Source: Inonotus obliquus (taxonomy: Eukaryota > Basidiomycota > Agaricomycetes > Hymenochaetales > Hymenochaetaceae). Taken from it: DNA of 64,000 nucleotides. Below the pieces are notes generated by a model that saw only the letters and a list, made by a program, of their open reading frames with translations, was not told the origin of the DNA and made no database searches. A program made the translations under genes and the position numbers. The stretch spans positions 186,001-250,000 of the forward strand of contig JAJHTX010000002.1 of assembly GCA_032164295.1 (NCBI GenBank), in the 5' to 3' direction. Of this stretch, positions 36,559 through 46,291 are shown piece after piece (the first letter of the stretch is position 1; each line of letters opens with the position of its first letter).

Positions 36559-39500
36559 TAACCCTCCCCTCTAAGGCGGATGTCCCAGCCGCCTGAAGAA
36601 CTTGGCATATCTTGACCATGCGTAAGGCCTCTGGATGTCGCTGATAGAACTCCTCAATCTCTTCTTGGGCATTCTCCAAGTTGGCTTCAGGTTCCCAGGT
36701 GCGCTCGGACTCAGGGTATCCCTTCCAGTGTACCAAGTACTCCTTTTTCCTCCATCGTTGCCTGACATCAAGAATCTCTTTAACTTCAAATTCTTCCACT
36801 CCGTCCTCTAAGTCCGGTGGAGGTGGTGGTTCACGTTGTTGAGAAGGAAACTTTGGTTTGTGATAGGGGGTAAGGAGCACCTCATTAAACACGGGATGTA
36901 CATGACGCCATCGAGGAGGTAGCTTGAGCTTGTACGCCGCTGGACCGACTTTCTTTTCTATGACAAAAGGACCATATCGCTTGTCGCCCAGCTTCTTCAT
37001 AGGTCGATTAGAGGAAATATTTACTCCTTCCAGCATTACTTGGTCACCCGGTTCGTAAGGATGCGAGTTCCCCTTCTTGCGGTCATAGTACAGCTTCATT
37101 ATGTCAGCAGCCTCTTCAAGCGCCATACAAGTCTCCTCATGAACTTGCTGCATCCGATCTGCAAACTGCTTGGCCGTTTCGTTTAACGCTTCACATTGTG
37201 GATTGGTCCCTTTATACAGATGTCTTCCGTAATTGACAAAGAAGGGAGACTGTTTGGTCGACGAGTGTTCCTTATCATTGTATGCAAACTCAGCCAGTGC
37301 TAGCCATTCCACCCAATCCGACTGACGGTGATTGATGAAGATGCGCAGGTATTGTTCTACCTCCTGATTAATGCGCTCCGTCTGTCCATCTGTTTGTGGG
37401 TGAAATGCCGTAGATGCATTAGCTTCGATCCCTAGCAGCTTGTAGAATTCTTTCATGAACTTCGACTTGAACTGAGGCCCTCGATCATGGATGAATTTCC
37501 GGGGAATACCATGCAGTCTGAAGATCTGGTCCCTATATATTTTTGCCATTCCTTCTGCTGTGAGAGACGTTTCGACAGGTGTGAGGTGGATCATTTTGCT
37601 GAATCGGTCCACTGTTACGCATATCGCATTATGTCCTTGTGATTCTGGTAGTTCGCCAATAAGATCTACTGAGACTATCTCCCATGGTGCAGACGGAACT
37701 TCGTTAGGGTTGAGCAGCACTTTTGGCTTTGTGTGATGTGCTTTGGTCCATTGGCAAGTATCGCATCCTGAGACGTATCGTCGGACATCGTAATGGATCC
37801 CTGGCCACCAATAGTTTCGAGTGATCAGTTCTGTCGTCTTGTACTGTCCTGGGTGTCCATCAACCCGAGAGTCATGGTGGGCATGCATGATGTCTTCTCG
37901 CAGTTTTTGGTCTCTTGGCACATAGATGCGTCCTTGTTTGAGCATCAGTCCATCTGGTAGAACCTCCCATTGATCGTCCTTTTCTGTCAAAGCCAGCTTG
38001 ATGACTCTATCCACCATGGATCTTGCCTTCATAATTCGTTTGACGAAATCCTCGTCTAGTGATTCAACTAGAATTTCGTTGATGAACCATTCTGGTTTGA
38101 GGATTGTGATGTTTGAATTGTCATTCTCCCCCCTCTCATGGTCTGCTCGTCTCAAGAGAAGATCGGCTTTCGTCATCTGAGATCCTGGTTTATGGAAGAG
38201 CTTGAAGTCGTATTCTGCTAGCTCTGTGACCCATCGTGCTTGGCGATAATTTAACTTCTGGGGCTTTTTGAAGTACTGGAGGTTAAGATGATCTGTCCAG
38301 ATCTCAAATGTTTGTCGTGCTCCCAGAAGGTATTGTCGCCAGTCGTCAAGAGAATCCATGATCGCTAGCAACTCCTTGTCATAGATTTCGTAGTTGCGCT
38401 CTGTTGCATTAAGCGATCGTGATCTGAAGGCAATAGGTCTCCATTTCTTGTTGATTCTCTGTGAGAGTATAGCACCGTTGGCAAAGTTGGACGAGTCGCA
38501 TTCGATGCGGAACTGATCATCGTCTGTAGGAACTGCCAGTACGGGCTGTTTGGATATTTGTTGCTTGAGACGATCAAAGGCTTCGACTTGTTCAGTTCCC
38601 CATTGCCATTCCACCTTTCCTGTTAGCGCATGTAGTGGTTTGGCGACATGGCTGAAGCCTAGGATGAAGCGACGGTAGTAGTTGCAGAACCCTAAGAATT
38701 GTTGTAATTTGTGTTTATTCTTGGGTTGCGGCCAATCCTTGATGGCGGCTACCTTTGCTGGGTCCATCCTGACTTCTCCGTTTCCTACAATATGTCCCAA
38801 ATACTCCACATTTGGTTGTGCAAATGAACATTTTTCCGGCTTTAGACAGAGTTTGTGTGTTTGAAGTACTTCCAGGACTTGTCGCACTAGCTGATCGTGA
38901 TGAGCTTGTGTTTGCGCGAAGATGAGGATATCGTCTAGGTATACAATAACGTGTCCATCATCAATGAGGTCCTTAAGTATTTCGTTCATGAAGCCTTGGA
39001 ATGTTGCTGGGGAGTTGGTTAGACCAAAGAACATCACTGTAGGTTTGAATAGGCCACGGTTGGTATGGAATGCTGCCTTCCACTCATCACCCTCCTTTAT
39101 CCTGATATTATTGTACCCCCATCGGACGTCTAGCTTTGTAAAGTATTTCGCCTGCTTTGTTTTATCAATGAGCTCTTGGATAAGAGGCAACGGGTATTTG
39201 TTTTTGACCGTGCCTTCATTGAGCCGTCGATAGTCTTGAACAGGGCGAAGCTTGCCATCCTTTTTCTTGACAAAGAAGAAGGGAGAAGCCATAGGGGATT
39301 TGGAGGGGCGAATGCGACCGGTACAGAGATTTTCTTTGAGGAAATCGTCTAATGCCTCTTGTTCTTTAAGGCTGAGAGGGTAGATCTTGCAATCAGAAGG
39401 TTGAAATCCTGGTGTAAGTTTGATTGCATGATCCCAGAGGCGACGTTCAGGGAGATGTTCGAACTCCTTTTCGCTGAATACATCTGCATACTCTTTTATG

Positions 39501-40084
39501 AAATCAGGTGCTGTCTGTACCGCAAGTTTGCGCATTTCTATCCATTTGCCTAAGGGTTGGTTTGCCTTGATATAGCCATCCCAATTGAAGTAGAAGAGTC
39601 GTGCCTCATTTTCCCCCATCCACTGTTCCCACTCCTCTTCCTCTTCATCTGGTTCATCTTCCACATTGCCGACCTTTGGTACATATCCACAGTCTTCAGG
39701 ACAGCGGGTGAATGCAATCTCCCCTGTAGTCCAGTCTATACTGGGATTGTGACGTTGTAGCCATTCGTGTCCTATGAAGAGGTGGGTGTCTCCTAGCTCC
39801 GTAACCGCCAACTCTATCACTTCTGAGTGGTCTCGCACTGTCATTCGAAGTTCCACACATTTGGTTACTGCTCCATTCGCATTTGGTGTCCCGTCTGCAT
39901 TATAAACAGGGAGCGGAATGGGTAGTTTCTTGGTGGGAATGTTATTGGCTTCTACGATCGTTTGACTAATGCACGAGCCTGTGCAACCACTGTCTAGTAA
40001 TGCCGTAACCTTCCATTTCCATAGGTTATCTAAGCGTTTCAGAGTGGCTGGTAACGTGAGTTGCGATGATCCGATCTTGCGCAC
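36551..40084 (-). CDS. Gypsy Pol polyprotein: protease, RT, RNase H, integrase, chromodomain
   Basis: Open frame of about 1177 residues. Order: aspartic protease (LLDSGCTGSCIS, near 40010), reverse transcriptase (FTKLDVRWGYNNIRI; VYLDDILIF near 38955-38930), RNase H (ECDSSNFANGAILSQR; TDHLNLQYF), integrase with HHCC zinc motif (HHDSRVDGHPG...CDTCQWTK near 37880-37745) and DDE core (VDLIGELPES, HDRGPQFKSKF, PQTDGQTERIN), then a chromodomain (YLVHWKGYPESERTWEP, near 36740-36690). The frame has no ATG at 40084 and is open upstream to a TGA near 40210, probably a former CGA, so the true start lies further 5'. The stop TGA lies within the 3' LTR. The chromodomain probably directs integration to particular chromatin. 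Confidence 0.93.
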   Translation of the reverse strand: MRKIGSSQLTLPATLKRLDNLWKWKVTALLDSGCTGSCISQTIVEANNIPTKKLPIPLPVYNADGTPNANGAVTKCVELRMTVRDHSEVIELAVTELGDTHLFIGHEWLQRHNPSIDWTTGEIAFTRCPEDCGYVPKVGNVEDEPDEEEEEWEQWMGENEARLFYFNWDGYIKANQPLGKWIEMRKLAVQTAPDFIKEYADVFSEKEFEHLPERRLWDHAIKLTPGFQPSDCKIYPLSLKEQEALDDFLKENLCTGRIRPSKSPMASPFFFVKKKDGKLRPVQDYRRLNEGTVKNKYPLPLIQELIDKTKQAKYFTKLDVRWGYNNIRIKEGDEWKAAFHTNRGLFKPTVMFFGLTNSPATFQGFMNEILKDLIDDGHVIVYLDDILIFAQTQAHHDQLVRQVLEVLQTHKLCLKPEKCSFAQPNVEYLGHIVGNGEVRMDPAKVAAIKDWPQPKNKHKLQQFLGFCNYYRRFILGFSHVAKPLHALTGKVEWQWGTEQVEAFDRLKQQISKQPVLAVPTDDDQFRIECDSSNFANGAILSQRINKKWRPIAFRSRSLNATERNYEIYDKELLAIMDSLDDWRQYLLGARQTFEIWTDHLNLQYFKKPQKLNYRQARWVTELAEYDFKLFHKPGSQMTKADLLLRRADHERGENDNSNITILKPEWFINEILVESLDEDFVKRIMKARSMVDRVIKLALTEKDDQWEVLPDGLMLKQGRIYVPRDQKLREDIMHAHHDSRVDGHPGQYKTTELITRNYWWPGIHYDVRRYVSGCDTCQWTKAHHTKPKVLLNPNEVPSAPWEIVSVDLIGELPESQGHNAICVTVDRFSKMIHLTPVETSLTAEGMAKIYRDQIFRLHGIPRKFIHDRGPQFKSKFMKEFYKLLGIEANASTAFHPQTDGQTERINQEVEQYLRIFINHRQSDWVEWLALAEFAYNDKEHSSTKQSPFFVNYGRHLYKGTNPQCEALNETAKQFADRMQQVHEETCMALEEAADIMKLYYDRKKGNSHPYEPGDQVMLEGVNISSNRPMKKLGDKRYGPFVIEKKVGPAAYKLKLPPRWRHVHPVFNEVLLTPYHKPKFPSQQREPPPPPDLEDGVEEFEVKEILDVRQRWRKKEYLVHWKGYPESERTWEPEANLENAQEEIEEFYQRHPEALRMVKICQVLQAAGTSALEGRVMS
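36559..36572 (-). other. Gypsy polypurine tract
   Basis: AGAGGGGAGGGTTA on the reverse strand, directly before the 3' LTR. It is also coding, within the last codons of pol. Confidence 0.85.
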
Positions 40085-40638
40085 AAAGTGTTTGGGTCCC
40101 TTCAGACTTCTTACAGCTGCAAGAGCTTCTTCTCTTGGTAGCTCATTGATAGAGATGACTAGCTCTTCTGTAACTTCAGTCCGTCGGCCAGAAGGGGTCC
40201 ATCCTCACAATACTGACAAGGCATGATTGGGTTTGTCTTCCTTCAAGCGCTTTACCACCCATGCTGCGGTGTGAGGGATCGGAAGGTCTCAGAGATTCCT
40301 TCTAGGACGAGTTTTGTATGTGGGTTTTTTGTTCTCCTCTGGCACCGAGAAGTGAGAAAAAAGAGAAGGAGTTGAAGAAATATAATCAAGAGAAACATTT
40401 GCGTCTGAGTGTGGTTTTTCTTTATAAATATTTTTATTAGAAGAAAGATCAAAAGAGAAATCATAGGAGTATTCTACAAGAGGATGTTTTTCTAATTTTA
40501 ATTTTGCGATTTTTTATGAGTTTTGTGGGAGTTTTTCGTATAAGTTACATAGATCGACTACTGGGTCATCGCATTCAAAAGAGTCCATAGAAAAGGTGCC
40601 AGATTCGAAATATTCTTCATCCCTAGCGCACACCACAT

Positions 40639-43581
40639 TCATGCCTGAGGGGTAGTAAAATCCTGTTCTTCGGCTTGTTCTTCGGCCAATTCTTCTAATC
40701 CAGTCTCCAGTTCTTCTTCGGCTATGTCTTTAGCCTGATGCATGAGGCCGCACTCCACTGCCCACTCCTGGAACTCTGTAGGCTTCATTTTCTGGAAGAT
40801 CTCTCGTATCTTCACTGACCGTTTTGGACAGAACCTGGCTATGTGTCCTGGTTGGTGACAGAAATAGCACTCGTTGTTGCGATTGGCCCTATCCATGGTG
40901 ATCTCCATTGGTTGGCCTCTACCTCCATACGTGACACCTGTAGCATCTCTCTTATCTGCTGCTTGTGGAGGTGGACCAGGGGGAGGACGATACTGAGGAG
41001 CAGGTGGTGCAGGGTATGCGCTAAAGAGTAATACCGGAGGCTACGATCGATATGGGCTTAATTCTGCGATTCTACCGCTTCTTCCAATTAACAATACTTC
41101 TGCGATTCTACCGCTTCTTACTTCTCTTCGGACCACGGTACTTCTGCCGTCCTATCTACGCCTGCGGTTCCAACAGAGTACGAGGCTTCTGCGATTCGAC
41201 AATTGAGAACTGGTCCACTTCTGCGCCAATACCAAATCACCAATCCCTACGCCCGTCTTCCATCATAGTACCGAACCACCAGACTTCGATACCGATGATA
41301 CCGATACCGTACCATCCACCCGTCCTGATACCGACGCTTAATACTCCACACCTAGTCGATACTACGCCCTCGACAGCCCATACCATAGAAAAAGGCTCAC
41401 AAAGCTGCACTCGGTCTGCCATACGTTGCTGCGAAGAGTTGGATCATGGTCGAGGCTCCAAGCCCGACGGTATGCCCTTCCGAACCGCCACGCATCGATA
41501 CCGACGATACCGGTGTTGATACCGATGGTCCGCTCCGGTACCGGAGTTCGTTACGTGTGCTAGGTCGAGACCACGCCATCGGAGATCTACGTCGAGAGGA
41601 AGGTTGGGAAATGAATCAAGTCCACCGTACGCTGCTTCGATCTCGGAGGAGGCCATTGATCCGACTCAGAGGGGAAGCCAAGCAATGCCCAGTCGAGTCA
41701 GGCGACGCGTACCGGTCGATATCGAGGGGCTAGAGCGATGCTCAGGGACGATCCCAGGGTACTGATTGGTACCGAACGGTAGAGTACCCCATTGCCAAGG
41801 TTGGGTTGTACCGACACGTCAACATCGGAGCACGCCGTCCGATCGATCGGTAGACGCCCAGACTGACGCCGCACGGATCATGATACCGGAACAAAGGTAA
41901 ATCAGGATGACGTGCTTCTCCTACGACAGGGACATCGCCAGGAGCGCCCATGCGGTAGCTTGAGACACGTCCTTAATTTAGCGCTGGTCGACGTCGGTAT
42001 CGCCGCCCTACCTCGGTATCACTCGTCGTGAGTTTTCATTGGGTTCTTGTCTCGTCCCACCCTATTCTTAGCTACCCCCTGATAAAACTTCTTATTCATT
42101 CATCACCTTATGTTTCCCCTGATTGTAATTTTACATTCAATTCGACCTTATGTTCCATTTCTTGTACCGGATTACGGTACGATTCGACTTGTAAAAACCC
42201 CCCATTTGGTATCTTGAATGGCTACGGTATTATGGTATTTATAGCCTGCATGTTCTACTGTAGCAAACCAGCTAATCTGAGAGGAACTTCCAGAGTGAAG
42301 GTCCGGGTTTTGCTCATCTCGTTCAAGTCCCTGTTCGTTCGTCTCGTCTCGTAGTCCCCGGTACCGATACCGGTAGTCGTCGTTCTCGTCTTCGTCGCCC
42401 CCGTCTCTCTTCTCACGACCAGTCCCATCAGAAACGCTTCCTCAGCTCGCCTCCTCTACTGCTTTGTTCTCTCTACCGTAATACCGGACACCAGACGACT
42501 CGGTATCGACGGATTCGTCTCGGTATTGATCGTCTCCTGATACCTCTCCTCTTGAGCGGTCACCTATAGTCTCCCGTCCTCATCAATCCAGCCAGGCCCT
42601 ACTATTCTCTCTTGACGACTTGTCTGTGACTGTACGACTTAGTACCGCCACGTACCGGCCCTCCCAACGCATCTAAATCGTACCCCCCTCGTCCGGTATT
42701 TCTGATACCGGCCGCGTTCTCGCATATTCAGCGCATTGCTGGGGTTGTGGACGACGGGGGAGAGTTCTAGGTACATCGCTTCATTCTGCCATATTGTAGC
42801 GTATTTGGCGTTCCGTATCGTCAGCTTGGGAGATTGCATTTTTCTAGTCTTCATACGTAGTGGGGAACATGCGAGCTGCAGTTCGGTATACTTCTGGAAG
42901 GACACCTCGTTGCAGGAGATGGATTACTACGGTGTCATGTGCATTCCCAGCTAGACCAGCATCGGTGCGGAGCATTTCAAAGCGAGAGAAGAAGTTTCGA
43001 GCTACTTCATCTTTCTTCTGACGACAGGCTTGTAGTAGCTCCCAGGCCTTCTTCGATTTGTTCTGGTCTTTGAAGGTAGCATCGAGTAATGCCAGGAACT
43101 GTACAAAGGTCTCCCCTATTGCTATTAATCCAGTCGGGGTCGTTCGTTGTGCCACGAAGCTCCTTGCCCAGGTAGCCGCCTCTCCACCTTTCATATATGA
43201 CAAGATGAAGAAGATCTTGCTCTCATCATTGGGGAATTTACTTCGCTCCCCCTGCATGTAGACCGCACAGGAATGACGGAAATCCTCATATTCGCTTACC
43301 AGTCCTGAAAATTCTATAGGCTTGGCAAGAGTCGACTTGGTGGATGTAGCCGGTTGGTGTGGAGCCTGAGGTTGTGGCATCACTTGTGCTACTCCCATCG
43401 CCACCACCTGCGAGCTTGCTTGAATGACGGTCAAGATCGCATTCCATTGATCAGGGGTGAATCCACCAGGAGGGGGTGGTGTTGGTGGTCGTGGTGGTGG
43501 CAACTGTGGTTGGGGAGTGGGGGGTCTGGGCGGTGGCGCAAGTGCCGCAAATTGCGGAATGGGTGATGCTGGTTGTGACAT
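40639..43581 (-). pseudogene. Gypsy Gag (interrupted)
   Basis: Starts MSQPASPIPQFAAL at 43581 with a Pro-rich N-terminus, then a retrotransposon Gag domain (FSGLVSEYEDFRHSCAVYM, WARSFVAQ, FKDQNKSKKAWELLQ). It is broken by TAG at about 42844 (Trp codon expected) and by a TGA shortly after near 42780, then by the element at 41022-42730. Excision of that element joins QPQQCA to YPAPPAPQYRPPP in frame. The zinc knuckle CYFCHQPGHIARFC lies near 40880-40838, and the tail ends FTTPQA* at 40639. It would have packaged the element RNA. Confidence 0.85.
41022..42730 (+). mobile_element. LTR-like element E, relative of the CGGTACC family, inside Gypsy gag
   Basis: 1709 bp with 4 bp duplication GCGC at 41018-41021 and 42731-42734; excision restores the Gag frame. 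Ends TAAAGAG...CATATTCA on the + strand resemble TGAAGAG...CATTTA of copies A-C, and the CGAGAACGC...CCGGTA stretch near 42720-42690 matches their other end. Rich in GATACCG/GGTACCG. Opposite orientation to the host Gypsy. No protein is recognised. Confidence 0.7.
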
Positions 43582-44445
43582 TTCTTCGTCAGTGGACCAC
43601 TCTTCGTCTACAGGATTGATGGTAAGGGTTTTTCGACGTTTGAATACAATCGAGGTGGAGTAGGATCTAGCTCGTCTAAGACCAGCAACACGTGTGACTG
43701 GAAGTAAAGTATCGGTGCGTGGGCGTTTTCGGGGTTGGTCAGGTGATGAATTTCGTTTCCTTCTACGGATGAGCCTTCGTTTGTACCTCCTGCGCCTGCT
43801 TGTGTATGATGTAAGCTTAGCCAGTCCTTTAATCTTCCTGCGTTAGATTGATAACGGGAGGATACGGAGGAGGAGGTCAGACTGGAACGGGTTCCGGAGT
43901 TGGTCGGCGGCGAAAGTGATGTGGTGCAAGTTCTTCCGATATGGCAATAATGATCCGGAAGATCCACACGTAGGCTACAACCGTTAAGACCCGACTAATC
44001 CACACACGGTCTGTCTCCCAGTTCCACACACGCCTTTCGTGAGCCCAGAGGGTGATCTTCAGCGCCAGTTTGGCCTAAGGGTGACGGACATTGGCGACTA
44101 CCAGACTGCAGGTTAACACTACCTGTCGCTAAGGAACCAGACAGAGCACACTTAGAGTGTCAACGATTCGCCCAGCTTCCCGCAAGACACTGCTGGTCTG
44201 TTGGATCTCACGATCCCCATCAGGCAGCGCTAACTGAGAGAGGTGTTTTGTCAACCGGCGAACAAGGCCAGGGGCAACACTTCACAGTAGGATAGGGAAG
44301 GCTAGGTAGACGTTGGTAACTACTATGCAAGGTCTTAACAGTGACAGCAGAGGTGGCAGGGGTAGGAGTCCGTCGTTCGACGAAACGACACAAGGTAAAA
44401 ATAAAAGTAATGGTAATGACGAGTAAAGGGATAGAGCAACAAGAA

Positions 44446-44457
44446 TAGCTTTGACCT
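44446..44457 (-). promoter_or_regulatory. Gypsy primer-binding site of self-priming type
   Basis: AGGTCAAAGCTA on the reverse strand, 2 nt inside the 5' LTR. It is the exact complement of TAGCTTTGACCT in the LTR (44587-44576), which lies about 34 nt after the TATA box, i.e. at the expected RNA 5' end. No tRNA-like TGG start is present. Confidence 0.65.
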
Positions 44458-44459
44458 TA

Positions 44460-44810
44460 TATCAGCGACAGCTAACAGCACTGGTTTACTACTGGGCTAT
44501 GTCTTTACTCAGTCGCAGCAAAGAGAGTAGTAGTAAAGAGAATAGATTGGGCTGCTGCTAACTGGAGGTTAGATCAGGTCAAAGCTAGAGTACAGGGGAG
44601 TACTACGAGCTACTTATATACCCTACAGTGTGGCTGTGCAACAGCTACTATTACTAAGCTAGTATTCTAGAAGGTTCTGGATCAGGTGACTAATTACTAA
44701 GAGATGAGGACAAATAAGGAGTGCATGTGATTAGAAGATCAGGTGATGGGAAAATAAGGGAAAGGAAAAGAAAAGAAAAGAAAATGAAAATTAAATATGA
44801 GTTCATGACA
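44460..44810 (-). repeat. Gypsy 5' LTR
   Basis: 351 bp, the same as 36208-36558 except three transitions seen by eye. Confidence 0.93.
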
Positions 44811-44990
44811 GTTATTTGATATATATGGTGTATATAACTCACCTTGAGCTCTACTCACAGTACCTGTAGTCCGGTCGGCAGTCCATCGAGTACTCATGCT
44901 TCCCAATCCTTTGCAGCTCCTCTGGTGTATCGTCAGCCCTCTCCTATCTTTCTGAGACTTTCCACAGAGAACACAGACTACTCCTGGCAT

Positions 44991-45449
44991 ATGGAGCAGT
45001 ATTCATGGAGAATTGTCATCAGTCTAGAACACAAGATCATTTAGCCGGGCCGGTTCCATGAATTTGGCATTTCGAACTTGCAGACAAAGTCAAATTTAAC
45101 GCTGTATGCGTCGAGATGAGCCTTGGAAAGCAATATCAGAGAATTCCATAACACCTTTGGGAAGGATGTAAGTCAAAGACCACAGAAAGCAACATCCACG
45201 TACATTTCATCAGACAATCGTTCCCAGTGTATATTGTGGTGAGTCCGAGTAGTATTTGAGGGGTAGGATGGGTACGTATGCGACTGCGTGTGAAGTCTGC
45301 GCACACGTGATCGACCCCTAGGTACTTATTTGAGTGGCACGTCCAGGTCCATGCCACTCGCGTCTTTCCTTCGCTTCTCTTCAATCCAACAGTCATTTCC
45401 AATTCCTTTCCTTAATCTAGTAAACTCAGAATCAAAACTTTTGCTGAAC
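44991..45449. promoter_or_regulatory. Divergent promoter of Plavaka transposase and DUF6698-like gene
   Basis: 459 bp between the two start codons inside the transposon. The second element has 227 bp in the same position. No motif was identified with confidence. Confidence 0.4.
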
Positions 45450-46291
45450 ATGCCAACTGCACAGGAAGTCAGAAGGCGCGCCGAACCACCCTCTTCTGAC
45501 CCGACACTTCGTGGGTCCTCACCGACTGTCGAGCCCTTGCCGAAATGACCCAGACTCATCACGGAGGACTTAGTGACAAGGTCAGGAAGGGGAAGGGCAA
45601 AAAGGTGAGTATACGTGCCTTTTTTTGTATATAGTTTACTTTTCGTATTCTAGGGTCAATGCGAGTGTCGAGCTGTCTCGCACTCACATCATCAAGCTTG
45701 CCGGATGGATTAGGAGGGGGATAGACCCCTGGATCTCAATCGCCAATGTTGTCAACATCGGACTCGCCGCTGAATTCCTCAAGACGTATGTGGATGACGG
45801 ACCCGCCGCCCCTGAGTCTCTAAAGGCCCACAAGGAGAAGGCTGAATTTATTATCAACAATTGGTGAGTATATGCGCATAAAATCATTAATACTAAAGCA
45901 TAAAACGACACGATATCAAGCGGCGATGACTTAGACAAGTCACTTAAGGCGTACAAGGGTATAATGGACCTTTTTGCAGATCACAAGGAGTACATCGAGG
46001 GGTTAAATGATAAAGATGCAGGTATCTTTTGGGATGATGTAAGTCAGATCTCCGTGACCATCTATTGGACTAATAGATCACTTACAGGTTGCTTGCCGTG
46101 CTAATCAAGTGCACTACAATGATACAAACACGGTAAAGGACCATGCGCACAAGTTCCTTCTCGATGATGGCACTCTGGCTATCCTTCCCAACAGCAAACT
46201 GGAACACAGTATGAACCATCCGATATTACTGCAGATGATCGTACCGATGTCCATTCTTGACACGCAGGGAAAGGATGCTTCGTGAGTCATA

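Larger units (their letters stand above)
36208..44810 (-). mobile_element. Ty3/Gypsy chromovirus, full length, in intron 1 of the Plavaka transposase
   Basis: 8603 bp with 351 bp LTRs (36208-36558 and 44460-44810) differing at three transitions that I found, and a 5 bp duplication GTTAT (36203-36207, 44811-44815). Reading on the reverse strand: 5' LTR, primer site 44457-44446, gag, pol with chromodomain, polypurine tract, 3' LTR. It carries a 1.7 kb insert at 41022-42730. LTR similarity shows recent insertion, yet gag has two stops. Confidence 0.95.
27867..44990 (-). pseudogene. Plavaka transposase, copy 1 (interrupted)
   Basis: Exon 1 is 44990-44843: MPGVVCVLCGKSQKDRRG with a C2HC-type zinc finger (CVLCG...HQRSC). 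Intron 1 holds the Gypsy element; exon 2 resumes at 36183 in phase. Exon 2 is split by the 31039-35356 insertion (frame restored as GIFYRS-IMQTIFAAL) and shows FTPYREYWKP, GERVYGELYSS, ILYSDSTQLTNFGTASLWPLYMYLG and CHHLAYIPS, the hallmark of Plavaka transposases. Downstream exons give DMFVPDLMHEFELGVWK near 29960-29910, ILDLLFTLAMWHAFAKLRVYTE, and a C-terminal acidic tail ending NENGAL* at 27867. One base is lost in a CCTACT microsatellite near 35930, shifting the frame. Apart from this and the insertions the exons are open. The protein would cut and move the element at its terminal repeats. Confidence 0.85.
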
